DNA of 37,129 nt from an uncultured Acidobacteriia bacterium (GCA_903923395.1 CAIXXM010000006.1:1-37129); one strand, 5' to 3'. Counted from the first letter of the stretch, positions 1-10,291 are shown. Notes: generated by a model not told the origin, from the letters alone. Program-made: numbers and translations.

Positions 1-845
1 AGATCCAGAAGTTCGTCAACGGATTTCGCTGTGAAGATGCGCAAGCTTGCGGACTTGATTTGGTCGGCGGAAAGCGTCTCCAGCCATCCTTGGGTTTTGG
101 CATTCACCGGACCGAAGCGGCTTTCGATCAAGCCCAGCAGGATTTCCAATCTGCCTCTTTCGAGTCCTTTTTCCAGTCCTTTTTCGAGCCCCTCAGCCCT
201 GCCCTTTGCGAATCCCCGCTCGATAAACGGCATCACAAACTCGTTCTGCATGATGTCTTCAGTAATCGGCATCTGAACCTCCTTCTTCACTTCATCCCGC
301 AGTTTGCGCAGACCGGCCAGGATCCGCAACTCCGCAAAGGCCGTCGCCCGTTCCGCTTCGGGACCGTTTGCAATTTGCCAGACGATCTGTTTCAGCGTAC
401 CGGGCTGACTCCCCAGATTCGTGAGGATCGCAATTACATTGTCACTCAAATCCCGACTCCGCAGCAAAGCCTGCCCGTCGAGATCTTTGATGTTCACCAA
501 ATGGTACCGGAACATGAGATCCGGCACCTCGATCCACGTCTCCATCGCCGGTGGTCTGTCACCCACGTAAAGAACAATCTGCCGCGGAAACCTGCCGCAA
601 CTGGCCTTAATGGCGAATTTGTACTTCGCCATTCTTTCCAGGAAATCCGGCTCGTTCGTGCTTTGCAGTTCGATGTGGAAGAGTTCGCCGGAATCCGACT
701 CTCCCAGAAGGTCCACCTGCCGGTTGCTCACCTCTGGCAATTCGATGTTGAGCCATCTCAATCTCGAACAGCCGGTGAGTTCGCGCAACAATCCGCTGCC
801 CGGGCGCGTGATAATTCGCTTCAACGCGACATCGTAATCGTTCAT
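1..845 (-). CDS. Rpn/PD-(D/E)XK family putative transposase with DUF4351-like tail (3' end beyond window)
   Basis: The reading frame starts with ATG at 843-845 (MNDYDVALKR...) and runs open to the left edge for 281 codons, so the C-terminus is missing. The N-terminal half has the layout of Rpn-type PD-(D/E)XK proteins: a MNDYDVALKRII opening, then LLGESDSGELFHIELQS, which supplies the acidic and E-x-Q residues of the nuclease core. Near residue 210 there is a Gly-punctuated charged repeat (EGLEKGLEKGLERG), followed by a segment resembling DUF4351 (ILLGLIESRFGPV...). Family knowledge: such proteins are annotated as recombination-promoting nucleases or inactivated transposases and occur in many copies in cyanobacteria and Acidobacteria. 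Nuclease activity is not established here. No terminal inverted repeats are visible, because the 3' side is cut. A hairpin sits directly before the start codon. Confidence 0.75.
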   Translation of the reverse strand, partial: MNDYDVALKRIITRPGSGLLRELTGCSRLRWLNIELPEVSNRQVDLLGESDSGELFHIELQSTNEPDFLERMAKYKFAIKASCGRFPRQIVLYVGDRPPAMETWIEVPDLMFRYHLVNIKDLDGQALLRSRDLSDNVIAILTNLGSQPGTLKQIVWQIANGPEAERATAFAELRILAGLRKLRDEVKKEVQMPITEDIMQNEFVMPFIERGFAKGRAEGLEKGLEKGLERGRLEILLGLIESRFGPVNAKTQGWLETLSADQIKSASLRIFTAKSVDELLD

Positions 846-873
846 AGCTTCGCACTCACTCTGTGGCGAAGCT
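846..873 (-). promoter_or_regulatory. Hairpin abutting the start codon of the Rpn-family gene
   Basis: A perfect 8-bp inverted repeat, AGCTTCGC (846-853) and GCGAAGCT (866-873), encloses a 12-base loop. In the minus-strand transcript the stem ends at the base immediately before the ATG at 845. The only purine-rich, weakly Shine-Dalgarno-like bases lie in the loop, so the structure could limit ribosome access. The repeat is seen directly; the regulatory role is inference. Confidence 0.4.
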
Positions 874-902
874 GTGAAGTATTTCTCAGCTGTTTTTATC
901 TG

Positions 903-2273
903 CTATTTGCCGAAGCCCGCTTCCTTGACGGACACTTCCACCATCTGTGGCGCGTATTTCTTCAGCATCGCCCTGATCTTCTCTGCGTTCCCAAGCACCA
1001 CGAAGGTGAGATCCGTGGTGCCATAGCGCTTCTGAATCAGTTTGTTGGCATCCTCCAGCTTCAACGCATCGATGCGCGGGAACATGTCGTCCACTTCGCC
1101 TTTGTTCAAGCCATAAACCTCAAGATCCGTGACGACGGATGCCACCTGATCTGTGGTCTCCAGGTTCTGCGTTGGAAACGTACCCTTCATGTAGGCCTTC
1201 ACGGAAGCGAGTTGTTCGGCGTTAATGCCCTGGTCGTGGAACTTTTTCAGAACGTCCAGCGCCAGATCCATGGCCTTCTCCGTGGTATCGGTCCGCGTGT
1301 AAGTACTGATGGAAACCGTGCCAGATTCCATGGATTGAGTCAAACGGGAGGAAGCGCCATAGGTCAAGCCGCTGTTCACGCGAAGGGCATCATTCAGCAG
1401 GGAAGTGAAGCGTCCGCCAAAGAGCGTGTTCATGAGCATCACAGCAGTCCTTTCCGGGTCATTCCGGCGGATTCCCGGCTGCATGATTTCGAAGTAAGTC
1501 TGCGTGGCGTCGGGTTTATCAATCAACAGCAGTCTTCCGCCGGGCATTGGCTTCTTCGCGGGCTGGTATTGATACGCCGTTCCTGCCGGCACGCTTCCAT
1601 AAATCTTTTCGAGGGCAGCCATCGCCGCGCCAGCGTCCAAATCCCCGGCTGCCACAACGATCAGATTGCGCCCCACATACTGGCGCTGATGAAAGCCGGC
1701 GATGCTCTGTGGAGTGATCTTTCCCAATGACGCTTCATCGGTCACGCGGCCATAGGGATGATCCGGGCCATAAAAGAACCGCCGCGCATAAGCATTGATC
1801 GCCTGTGGCGGACTGTCCTTCACCGCCTTGATCCGCTCCACGGACTGCGCCAGAAGCTTCTTCACTTCCGCCTCGGGGAAGGTGGGATGCAGCACCGCGT
1901 CGGAGACCAGGTCCAGCCCCGCCGCGAAATCCTTCTTCAGAAACTCAGCAGCGGCGAAGGATGCCGTTTCCGAACTGCCGGCACCGAACGTGCCGCCGAG
2001 GCTGTCGAGTTCGGTTGAGAACTCAGCCGCCGACCGTTTGCCCGCGCCTTTCCGGAGCAACTGCGCGGTGATGTCCGATAGTCCGGTCAGCCCTGCGGGG
2101 TCGGCTTCATTTCCGCCTTTGACAACCACCCGGAACTGCACGAGCGGGATGCCAGGCCGGGGAATGACGATTAGCACTGCCCCGTTGGGAAGTTGCTTCC
2201 GGGTATATTTCGGCAGCCGCACGTCGGCCTGCAAGGTGAGAGCGGCAAGCGCCACGAACAGTGCGAGTTTCAC
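903..2273 (-). CDS. M16 family peptidase, non-catalytic subunit (secreted)
   Basis: This 456-residue protein has the two-domain M16 fold. An N-terminal signal peptide (MKLALFVALAALTLQA) indicates export to the periplasm. The zinc-binding HxxEH motif is absent: the equivalent place reads GLSDITAQLL (about residues 64-73). The C-terminal half keeps the Arg/Tyr substrate-binding signature of M16 partners, GGRFTSLLNDALRVNSGLTY (residues 286-305, with R298 and Y305). By analogy with mitochondrial processing peptidase and other heterodimeric bacterial M16 pairs, it should complete the chamber of the catalytic subunit encoded just upstream. The two genes overlap by 4 bases (ATGA at 2270-2273), which suggests translational coupling and equal stoichiometry. 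The substrate is unknown. Confidence 0.88.
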   Translation of the reverse strand: MKLALFVALAALTLQADVRLPKYTRKQLPNGAVLIVIPRPGIPLVQFRVVVKGGNEADPAGLTGLSDITAQLLRKGAGKRSAAEFSTELDSLGGTFGAGSSETASFAAAEFLKKDFAAGLDLVSDAVLHPTFPEAEVKKLLAQSVERIKAVKDSPPQAINAYARRFFYGPDHPYGRVTDEASLGKITPQSIAGFHQRQYVGRNLIVVAAGDLDAGAAMAALEKIYGSVPAGTAYQYQPAKKPMPGGRLLLIDKPDATQTYFEIMQPGIRRNDPERTAVMLMNTLFGGRFTSLLNDALRVNSGLTYGASSRLTQSMESGTVSISTYTRTDTTEKAMDLALDVLKKFHDQGINAEQLASVKAYMKGTFPTQNLETTDQVASVVTDLEVYGLNKGEVDDMFPRIDALKLEDANKLIQKRYGTTDLTFVVLGNAEKIRAMLKKYAPQMVEVSVKEAGFGK

Positions 2274-3583
2274 TTTTGAGTCTCCGGAATCAATGTGCCA
2301 ACGGTGCGGTTGCTCACCGTGAAATAAGTCTTCGCTGCCTTTTGGATGTCTTCGGCTGTGACGGCTTCAATTTCTTTGTCTTCTTCAAAGAGCTTCTTGT
2401 AATCACCCTTGAAGACTTCGTAGGAACCCAGCAGATTTGCGCGGCCATTGATCGTCTTCAATTGCGTGTACTGCTGCTTGAGTAACTGGTTCTTCGCCTT
2501 GCGGAGTTCCTCCGGCGGCACGGGAGTGGTTTGCAGTTTGGAAAGTTCCTCATAGATCACCTGTTCGGTGCGGTCCAGGGAAACGCCGCCCTTTGGTTGC
2601 ACGATGAAGGAGAACAGACCCGGGTCCAGCGTGGTGTTTGCGAAGGCGTTGACGTTCAGCACCAATTGTTCGCCATCGACCATGCGCTTGTAGAGACGGG
2701 AGCTTTGGCCGTCGGTCAGAACCGCCGCCAGGACATCGAGCACCGTGCTGTCCGGACTGCGCGAATCCCCCACGTGGTAAACGATCTGTTGCAACGGCAG
2801 TTGCGCAGGTTTGCGGATCGTAACGCGCCGCTCACCGTTCTGCACGGGCTCTTTTGTCCGGACCGGCGGTGGCGGCGTGTTGGCGGGAATCGGCTCCAGG
2901 AACTTCTTCGCCAGTTCCATCACATTCGCGGTATTCACATCACCCACCACCACGAGCGTGCAGTTATTCGGCGAATAACCCATCTTGAAATGTGCACGCA
3001 GGTCTTCCATCGTCCAGCCTTCAATATCCGAGGGCCAGCCCACCACGGGCCAATGATAGGGATGTGCAGTATATGCCGCAGCCTGCACCTGTTCGCGCAG
3101 GATGCCGAAGTTATTGTTATCCACCGAACTGCGGCGCTCAGAGTACACGACGCCTCTTTCCGATTCGATGATCTTCGGATCGAAGGCGAGGTCCCGGATT
3201 CTGTCCGCTTCGAGATCAAAAATCAGCGGCAATGCGGAAGACGGGAACCAATCCTGATAGACCGTCAAATCCTGGGAGGTGTAGGCGTTGTTATTGCCGC
3301 CGGACTTTTCCATCTCATTGTCGAACTGCTTCGGCCCGTATTTCTTCGCGCCATTGAACATCATGTGTTCGAAGAAGTGGGAAAGCCCCGTTGTCCCCGG
3401 ACGCTCATTGCGTGAGCCGATCTTGTAGAACAGATACATCGCCACGTTGGGAATGTTGTGGTCTTCCTGCACCAATACCTTCATTCCGTTCGATAGCGTC
3501 TGTTTCGCCACGTCCGCGTTCTGGGCAAAGAGGAATCCGCCGGATAGCAGCACCCCCAGCAGGCTGTGTTTGATGGTCGCCAT
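2270..3583 (-). CDS. M16 family zinc metallopeptidase, catalytic subunit (secreted)
   Basis: This 437-residue protein starts with a signal peptide (MATIKHSLLGVLLSGGFLFAQ). It contains the inverted zinc motif HFFEH at residues 69-73 and, at the expected distance, the two glutamates of ESERGVVYSE (E142 and E149, matching E162 and E169 of pitrilysin). It is therefore expected to be the active half of a two-subunit periplasmic metallopeptidase. The start codon is preceded by only a weak ribosome-binding site. The 21-base gap from the upstream DUF481 gene carries two direct copies of TCTACTTTA (3590-3598, 3604-3612), the second overlapping that gene's stop codon. With the overlapping non-catalytic subunit gene it forms the end of a three-gene operon. 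The physiological substrate cannot be told from sequence. Confidence 0.92.
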   Translation of the reverse strand: MATIKHSLLGVLLSGGFLFAQNADVAKQTLSNGMKVLVQEDHNIPNVAMYLFYKIGSRNERPGTTGLSHFFEHMMFNGAKKYGPKQFDNEMEKSGGNNNAYTSQDLTVYQDWFPSSALPLIFDLEADRIRDLAFDPKIIESERGVVYSERRSSVDNNNFGILREQVQAAAYTAHPYHWPVVGWPSDIEGWTMEDLRAHFKMGYSPNNCTLVVVGDVNTANVMELAKKFLEPIPANTPPPPVRTKEPVQNGERRVTIRKPAQLPLQQIVYHVGDSRSPDSTVLDVLAAVLTDGQSSRLYKRMVDGEQLVLNVNAFANTTLDPGLFSFIVQPKGGVSLDRTEQVIYEELSKLQTTPVPPEELRKAKNQLLKQQYTQLKTINGRANLLGSYEVFKGDYKKLFEEDKEIEAVTAEDIQKAAKTYFTVSNRTVGTLIPETQK

Positions 3584-3604
3584 GTTTGGTCTACTTTATT
3601 CGTT

Positions 3605-4720
3605 CTACTTTAAGACGTAAGTGATGCCCGTTGTGACTTGAAAAGAATTCTTCTTGAAGCCCGTGGGCGGATTGTTTACGAACCCATCCGTGCTTCCGAA
3701 GGAGAAACTCAACCGCTTGTAGAGCGGAGCGGTCACCCCGGCGGAGGCCGTGAGAGAGTACGCCGAAAGGTTATTCCAGGCCGGGGATAGCGTGATCTGC
3801 TGCTGGAAGAGAATGCCGTGGCTCTTGCCCAGTTTGCGCGCATAGGTCTGATTGAAGATGGAGCCGAAGAGATTCTGGCTCTGCCCGTTGCCGAGGAACT
3901 GCTGTTCCTTGAACCCGGCACTGGCCTTCACGTTCAATTCCGCGATGGCTGATTTCGTCACCGTCCAGCCAATGCCGCCGCCATAGGTCTGCTGCAGGTC
4001 CAGGCCCTGCGAATAGTTGTGGTCAAACGCAGCCTGTCCGAAGGCAAAGAAGCGGGCCGAGAAGTATTTGTCTTGCTCGAAATCAGCGTGGTAAATTTCC
4101 GTCTTCACGCTCGGGGAGCCCGGCTGGCGGGTATTGCCGAAGGCTCCGGAAATGTTCACGATCGTCCGGCTCTGGCGTTCGAGGAAGCTTTCGCCGGGCA
4201 GCGAACGGACCAGACTGATGCCTCCATTGAAGGTCCGGCTGGCCTGCGTCGCCTGGACGAGAGACGCTCCACCGGTCGCAGTTCCGTTCCAGAGTTCCAG
4301 GAAGCTTGGCTTGCGGACGGCATTGCCAAACGTGGACTCATCCACGATATGACCTGTTTCCGCCACAGGAATCGTCTTCTTCTCTCCCGCTTTGGCCGTC
4401 AATTCGATCTTTTGATCGGCCATGGCCAGCGTACCCTTGGGTACCTGATCCGCCTGGGCCTTTGTCAAATCATTGCCTTTGCCCACGACGGCATAGGTTC
4501 CGGCTGCCTTCAGTTCCTTGATCTTGGCCCACGGCACGGTGATATCGCCGATTGTTTCGCTATGGAAAACAACGTTGCCATTCACGGCGCGAATGAATTT
4601 GCCGATGACTTTCTCGCCGTTGGTGAAGAGAATGGAGTCGGGTTCGGGCTTGGCCTGCGAAAACGCCAGCGATGAGGTGACAAGAAGTGCGGTCCAAAGA
4701 AGCCATGAATTGCGGGTCAT
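3605..4720 (-). CDS. DUF481-like outer-membrane beta-barrel protein
   Basis: The chosen start is the ATG at 4718-4720 (MTRNSWLLWTALLVTSSLAFSQ), which gives a clean signal peptide and is preceded by GGAG. The frame stays open to about 5260, but that part is antisense to another gene and has no coding character. The mature 371-residue product has a small N-terminal domain (roughly residues 28-90; ILFTNGEKVIGKF, TVPWAKIKEL). Then come alternating aromatic/polar strands typical of the DUF481 (YdiY-type) family, ending in an aromatic-hydrophobic strand (TGITYVLK) as expected for BAM insertion. No enzymatic motif is seen. It is first in the operon with the M16 peptidase pair, so all three products act in the envelope; whether it is a substrate, a channel or a partner is unknown. 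Confidence 0.72.
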   Translation of the reverse strand: MTRNSWLLWTALLVTSSLAFSQAKPEPDSILFTNGEKVIGKFIRAVNGNVVFHSETIGDITVPWAKIKELKAAGTYAVVGKGNDLTKAQADQVPKGTLAMADQKIELTAKAGEKKTIPVAETGHIVDESTFGNAVRKPSFLELWNGTATGGASLVQATQASRTFNGGISLVRSLPGESFLERQSRTIVNISGAFGNTRQPGSPSVKTEIYHADFEQDKYFSARFFAFGQAAFDHNYSQGLDLQQTYGGGIGWTVTKSAIAELNVKASAGFKEQQFLGNGQSQNLFGSIFNQTYARKLGKSHGILFQQQITLSPAWNNLSAYSLTASAGVTAPLYKRLSFSFGSTDGFVNNPPTGFKKNSFQVTTGITYVLK

Positions 4721-4738
4721 TACTCCATCGTAACGGCC

Positions 4739-5476
4739 ATGTGGCAAACTTTGTTGGTAGCCCTCATGTCCGCGATCAAATTTGAATACGCAGCGCAGCG
4801 GAAACTCCGCGAACGGAACAAGTTCTGGTATCGGGTGGCCCATTGGCCGCTCTGGATCTTCGTCTTCTTTCTGGCCCCGGGCCCACTCACGTTTCAGCTT
4901 TTCGCCACCGGACCGAGTCAGGGGAATATGACCTGGCTGGCGATTGTTATGGTGCTCACCGGCATTGCCGGACGCTTCGGTCAACTGCCCGGCTGCGAAG
5001 CCAAGCCCTACATCCTGCGGTTTGACGAAGACCGCCCCAACCCCTACTACCGGAGGATCTGCTACTCCTTCGCCTGGGGTGCCGCGATCACGTTTGCCAG
5101 CTTGAATCTGGCTGGTTTGGTGGTGGCCGTCTTTACCGGGAAGTGGGTGCTGAAGCAGATCTATGATTTCGGTTACCTGCCGGTTTACGGGACCGTCGTC
5201 CTGCTCGGCCTGATCGGCTTCATGCCCCGCGTGAAGCGCTCCACACGGGGCGAAGGCCATGAGCGGCGCTACTTCTACGGCACCGTTTGGGCGGTGACCG
5301 TCGCGCAGACCGTGCTGCTGGTGCTCTGGAAAGCTCTCCCGAAGAATCCGACCACCGACATCGTGAAACTAGTGGTTTACGTGACCGTGTTGGCCGTCAT
5401 GGGCTGGTGCGCGCATCTGGGGTTGCTGCACCGCACGCGGCCCATCCTGCCCGGCGAAGATATGGTTGCCGATTAG
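4739..5476 (+). CDS. Polytopic membrane protein of unknown function (about 6 TM)
   Basis: This is a 245-residue protein of unrecognised family. About six hydrophobic segments are visible: WPLWIFVFFLAPGPLTFQLF, MTWLAIVMVLTGIAG, FAWGAAITFASLNLAGLVVAV, YLPVYGTVVLLGLIGFM, GTVWAVTVAQTVLLVL and LVVYVTVLAVMGWCAHLGLL. The loops are rich in Arg/Lys, and a conserved-looking stretch CEAKPYILRFDEDRPNPYY lies after TM2. Two starts are possible, ATG 4739 and ATG 4766 (236 residues); neither has a good ribosome-binding site. The gene is divergent from the DUF481 gene with only 18-45 bases between starts. Its stop overlaps the stop of the convergent sulfatase gene by four bases (5473-5476). Confidence 0.75.
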   Translation: MWQTLLVALMSAIKFEYAAQRKLRERNKFWYRVAHWPLWIFVFFLAPGPLTFQLFATGPSQGNMTWLAIVMVLTGIAGRFGQLPGCEAKPYILRFDEDRPNPYYRRICYSFAWGAAITFASLNLAGLVVAVFTGKWVLKQIYDFGYLPVYGTVVLLGLIGFMPRVKRSTRGEGHERRYFYGTVWAVTVAQTVLLVLWKALPKNPTTDIVKLVVYVTVLAVMGWCAHLGLLHRTRPILPGEDMVAD

Positions 5477-7584
5477 GCCCGCAACACATCGTCGGCCAGC
5501 GGGTAGTCCGCGCCATCCAACTGGCACGCTATTTCGAGCATTGCTTTGCCGCTCCCGGCATGCCGGTAGTAAAGCCGCAGCGGATGCCAGCCCGCGCTCA
5601 AGCGCACGGTTCCGGTGAACTTGCCCGCTGCATTCTTGCGCGGTTCCACAATGGCCCGGATATCGTGCAGGAACAGCATCGCGCCCGTGTCGGTGCTCAA
5701 CGAGAACGTATAGTTGCCAGGCTGCCTGGCATGGAAGTACGTCTCATAGGCGATGCCGTATGACTTGGCACCGGTGGCGATGGACAGATCGAAGCTCTTG
5801 GCCTTTCCAGTCTTCACCGGCTTGAGGGTGCGGAAGTCTGGCATCCAGGGCCATTCCCCCTGGTATAGCGACCACTTCAGCCCGGGCACTCCCTCGGGTT
5901 GCTGGAATAGACCTGGCACGGCTACAGTGTCATAGGGCCGGGGCGCGCTCGCGTTCGGCGTCCGCATCTGCAAAACCCGCGCCTTCATAGCTTGCTGTAT
6001 CTTGGCTAACTCTGGAGACAAGCCGAGATTATTCGCTTCCTGCGGATCTTTCGCGAGGTCATAGATCTCGAAGTTGTCATGTGCCGAAGTGATGTTATAC
6101 CGGACCCCCATATAGCCGTTAAGCAGAATGTTTTGCATCTGCTGGCGCTTGCGGCCCCGGTGATTGGCTGAGAAGTCCTTGAAGTTCGGCGTCGCTCCGG
6201 GCTGGAAGTATTCCAGATAAACGGTACTTAGCCGGTGCCGCGTATGTCCTGTCAGCGAGGCAGTCAGTGATACCCCGTCGACCGCGGCCGGAACAGGCAC
6301 ACCGGCAAGTTCTGCAAAGGTGGCGAGCCAGTCCCAGTGTCCAGACGCTTGTTTGTCTTCGCTGCCAGCCGGAATTCTTGCCGGCCAGCGCGCCAAAGTG
6401 GGTTCCCGCATCCCGCCTTCCCAGGTGTCACGCTTAATGCCATCAAAGGGGCCATAGCCACGGAAGAAAGTTGGCGCGTAAGCTTCATCCAGATAAGACT
6501 CAATGGAAGGCCCATTGTCTGACGTGAACACCACAAGCGTATTGTTCTCGATCTTTAGATCCTTCAACAACTGCAACAGGTCGCCCACGCCGTCATCGAT
6601 GCGCCGGACATCGTTCGCATAACGCTTTTGCACATCGGGCCACGGGACCTCCGGCGTAGCCGGGTTATGGTCGTTATCCCACGTGCTGTTGGCATAGTCC
6701 GGATGCATGTAACTGTCCGGTTCGCCAATCGCTGTGTTGAGCATGGCGTTTGGTTTCCCCGTCCACTGCACGCCCCCGTTCAAACCACCTCCCGCGGGAT
6801 AGGGACAGGGTGGATTCTGTAACTTGGCATGGGGCGTATCGTAGGCAAGATACACAAAGAACGGCTGCCTGGGCTGTGCTTTCGTGTGGTCAGTAATCCA
6901 TTTCTTCGCCTGCGCGGTCCATAAGTCACTGGTGTAACACTTATCCAAAGTGGAAGCGATTTCGCGGTCGTTCTGCCAGACCTCACGGCCGTCCTCTTTG
7001 GGATAGTGAAAGTGGCCGTCCTGGTGCCTGACATACCCGAAAAAGTAATCAAAACCGCGCTTCGTCGGATATGAAACCCACGTGGCATATTCCGCTGCTT
7101 TCTCAGCTTCCGGGCGGTCCAGCTTCGGATTCTTATTCTTCGGGTTATCCCACTCGCCGCCCTGCAAGCCCCATTTGCCGATGGCTGCCGTGGAATAACC
7201 TGCCTGCTTGAGAACCGTGCCCAGAGTGTGAGTATCGTCCAGGGCTTTATCGAACTGGTTATCCCGCACGTTGGCGTTGGCCTGCGTCAAGCCTGTCAAC
7301 AGCGAAGCTCTGGAGGGCGCGCAAACAGGCGCGGCGCTGTAGTGCTGGGTTAGCTTGACGCCGTCGCGAGCCAGGGTATCGATGTGGGGGCTACGGAAGA
7401 ACGGGACGCTGCGGTCGCTCAGCGCAGCGCGCTGGTTTTGATAGAAGGCCCCGATGTCACCATAGCCAAGATCATCGCAGAGGATGAACAGAATATTGGG
7501 CTTGGGCGCACTGAGCTGCGCGGCTCCAAAGCGGGGAGCGAGAACAAGACCCGCGGAGAGTTGTAAGAATTCACGGCGCTGCAT
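5473..7584 (-). CDS. Arylsulfatase-family sulfatase with Tat signal and C-terminal PA14-like domain
   Basis: The start is taken as ATG 7582-7584 (MQRREFLQLSAGLVLAP; 703 residues); a TTG three codons upstream is possible. The N-terminus carries a twin-arginine signal (RREFLQL), so the folded enzyme is probably exported by Tat, whose genes lie at 34318-36015. After the signal comes PNILFILCDDLGYGD with the metal-binding Asp pair, then the maturation motif C-A-P-S-R in VCAPSRASLLTG (Cys at about residue 88). That Cys must become formylglycine for hydrolysis of sulfate esters. The middle contains the usual TSDNGP and GxWDW segments. The last 120-130 residues (YTFSLSTDTGAMLFLHD) resemble a PA14-type carbohydrate-binding domain. 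No formylglycine-generating enzyme is in the window. A TAGAAT box ends 8 bases before the ATG. The substrate is probably a sulfated glycan, by inference. Confidence 0.9.
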   Translation of the reverse strand: MQRREFLQLSAGLVLAPRFGAAQLSAPKPNILFILCDDLGYGDIGAFYQNQRAALSDRSVPFFRSPHIDTLARDGVKLTQHYSAAPVCAPSRASLLTGLTQANANVRDNQFDKALDDTHTLGTVLKQAGYSTAAIGKWGLQGGEWDNPKNKNPKLDRPEAEKAAEYATWVSYPTKRGFDYFFGYVRHQDGHFHYPKEDGREVWQNDREIASTLDKCYTSDLWTAQAKKWITDHTKAQPRQPFFVYLAYDTPHAKLQNPPCPYPAGGGLNGGVQWTGKPNAMLNTAIGEPDSYMHPDYANSTWDNDHNPATPEVPWPDVQKRYANDVRRIDDGVGDLLQLLKDLKIENNTLVVFTSDNGPSIESYLDEAYAPTFFRGYGPFDGIKRDTWEGGMREPTLARWPARIPAGSEDKQASGHWDWLATFAELAGVPVPAAVDGVSLTASLTGHTRHRLSTVYLEYFQPGATPNFKDFSANHRGRKRQQMQNILLNGYMGVRYNITSAHDNFEIYDLAKDPQEANNLGLSPELAKIQQAMKARVLQMRTPNASAPRPYDTVAVPGLFQQPEGVPGLKWSLYQGEWPWMPDFRTLKPVKTGKAKSFDLSIATGAKSYGIAYETYFHARQPGNYTFSLSTDTGAMLFLHDIRAIVEPRKNAAGKFTGTVRLSAGWHPLRLYYRHAGSGKAMLEIACQLDGADYPLADDVLRA

Positions 7585-7600
7585 TGCCGTCAATTCTACA

Positions 7601-7635
7601 GCCTGGCGGTACGTTGTTGCAGCGTGCCGCCAGGC
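7601..7635 (-). terminator. Stem-loop 3' of katG (terminator-like, no U-tract)
   Basis: A 13-bp stem with one G-T-type mismatch is formed by GCCTGGCGGTACG (7601-7613) and CGTGCCGCCAGGC (7623-7635), with a 9-base loop. It begins 12 bases after the katG stop codon and ends just before the promoter-like TAGAAT of the sulfatase gene. Neither strand has a T-run after the stem, so it may act as a 3' end stabiliser or a Rho-assisted stop instead of a classical intrinsic terminator. Confidence 0.5.
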
Positions 7636-7647
7636 GTTATGGTTGGT

Positions 7648-9840
<2,193 letters not shown>

Positions 9841-10269
9841 TTACTCCAACGAACCTGACTCCGGCGCACACGCGGCGCAGAGTCCTCTGAGATTGAGTTC
9901 GCACGCACGAACCACCCGCTTGCCGAGAATGCCCGGTACCGGTTTGGACACCTCGAACCATTCCACGTCTTCCACCGCGCCGCAGCGGTCGCAGAGGAAG
10001 TGGTGATGGCGTTTCCCCACAGCATCAAATCGCGCACCCCGGCCCTCCACAGCTACTTCACGCACCAAACCGGCCTTTACCAGATCCCGCAGATTGTTAT
10101 ATGTGGTTGCCCGGGAAGGCCGCGGATCAACACGGCTCACGGCGTCAAAGATCTCCGCTGCGGTCGGATGCCCCTTGTGTTCCAGAAGGAACGCCATTAC
10201 GGCGTAGCGCTGCTGCGTACAGCGCAGTCCGCTGGTTTCCAGGGACTCTTGGATCGCTTTGGGGTCCAT
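9841..10269 (-). CDS. perR: Fur-family peroxide-responsive repressor (PerR-like)
   Basis: This 142-residue Fur-superfamily regulator has a winged helix (RCTQQRYAVMAFLLEH; SRATTYNNLRDLVKAGLV) and a C-terminal metal/dimerisation domain. The structural zinc site is intact: CDRC (C93, C96) and CAAC (C131, C134). The regulatory site matches PerR better than Fur. Residues equivalent to B. subtilis H37, D85, H91 and H93 are H34 (HPTA), D82 (RFD) and H88/H90 (RHHHFLC); the aspartate after RF is a PerR hallmark. Peroxide oxidation of these His residues is the known sensing mechanism. It lies directly upstream of katG in the same orientation, and a perfect Fur-type palindrome sits 6 bases before its start, so autoregulation together with katG is likely. 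The Fur/PerR distinction is strong inference, not proof. Confidence 0.9.
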   Translation of the reverse strand: MDPKAIQESLETSGLRCTQQRYAVMAFLLEHKGHPTAAEIFDAVSRVDPRPSRATTYNNLRDLVKAGLVREVAVEGRGARFDAVGKRHHHFLCDRCGAVEDVEWFEVSKPVPGILGKRVVRACELNLRGLCAACAPESGSLE

Positions 10270-10274
10270 GATTG

Positions 10275-10291
10275 TTTAGACAAAGTCTAAA
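10275..10291. promoter_or_regulatory. Fur/PerR-family operator (perfect 7-3-7 palindrome)
   Basis: TTTAGAC-AAA-GTCTAAA is a perfect inverted repeat with a 3-base centre, placed 6 bases upstream of the perR start codon. Its size, AT-rich ends and position before a Fur-family gene fit an autoregulatory PerR box. The rest of the 10292-10474 interval holds two weak inverted repeats (10351-10369 CCATGC/GCATGG; 10390-10408 ATGATT/AATCAT) but no convincing gene. Confidence 0.75.

Noticed and set aside
60-1730. A 556-codon open frame on the plus strand
   Set aside because: It is antisense to the Rpn-family and M16 genes, has no family features, and its residue mix (many Arg/His/Gln) is typical of a shadow frame in GC-rich DNA.
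4721-5260. An N-terminal extension of the DUF481 protein by 180 codons
   Set aside because: It would run antisense through the membrane-protein gene and remove the clear signal peptide at 4720.
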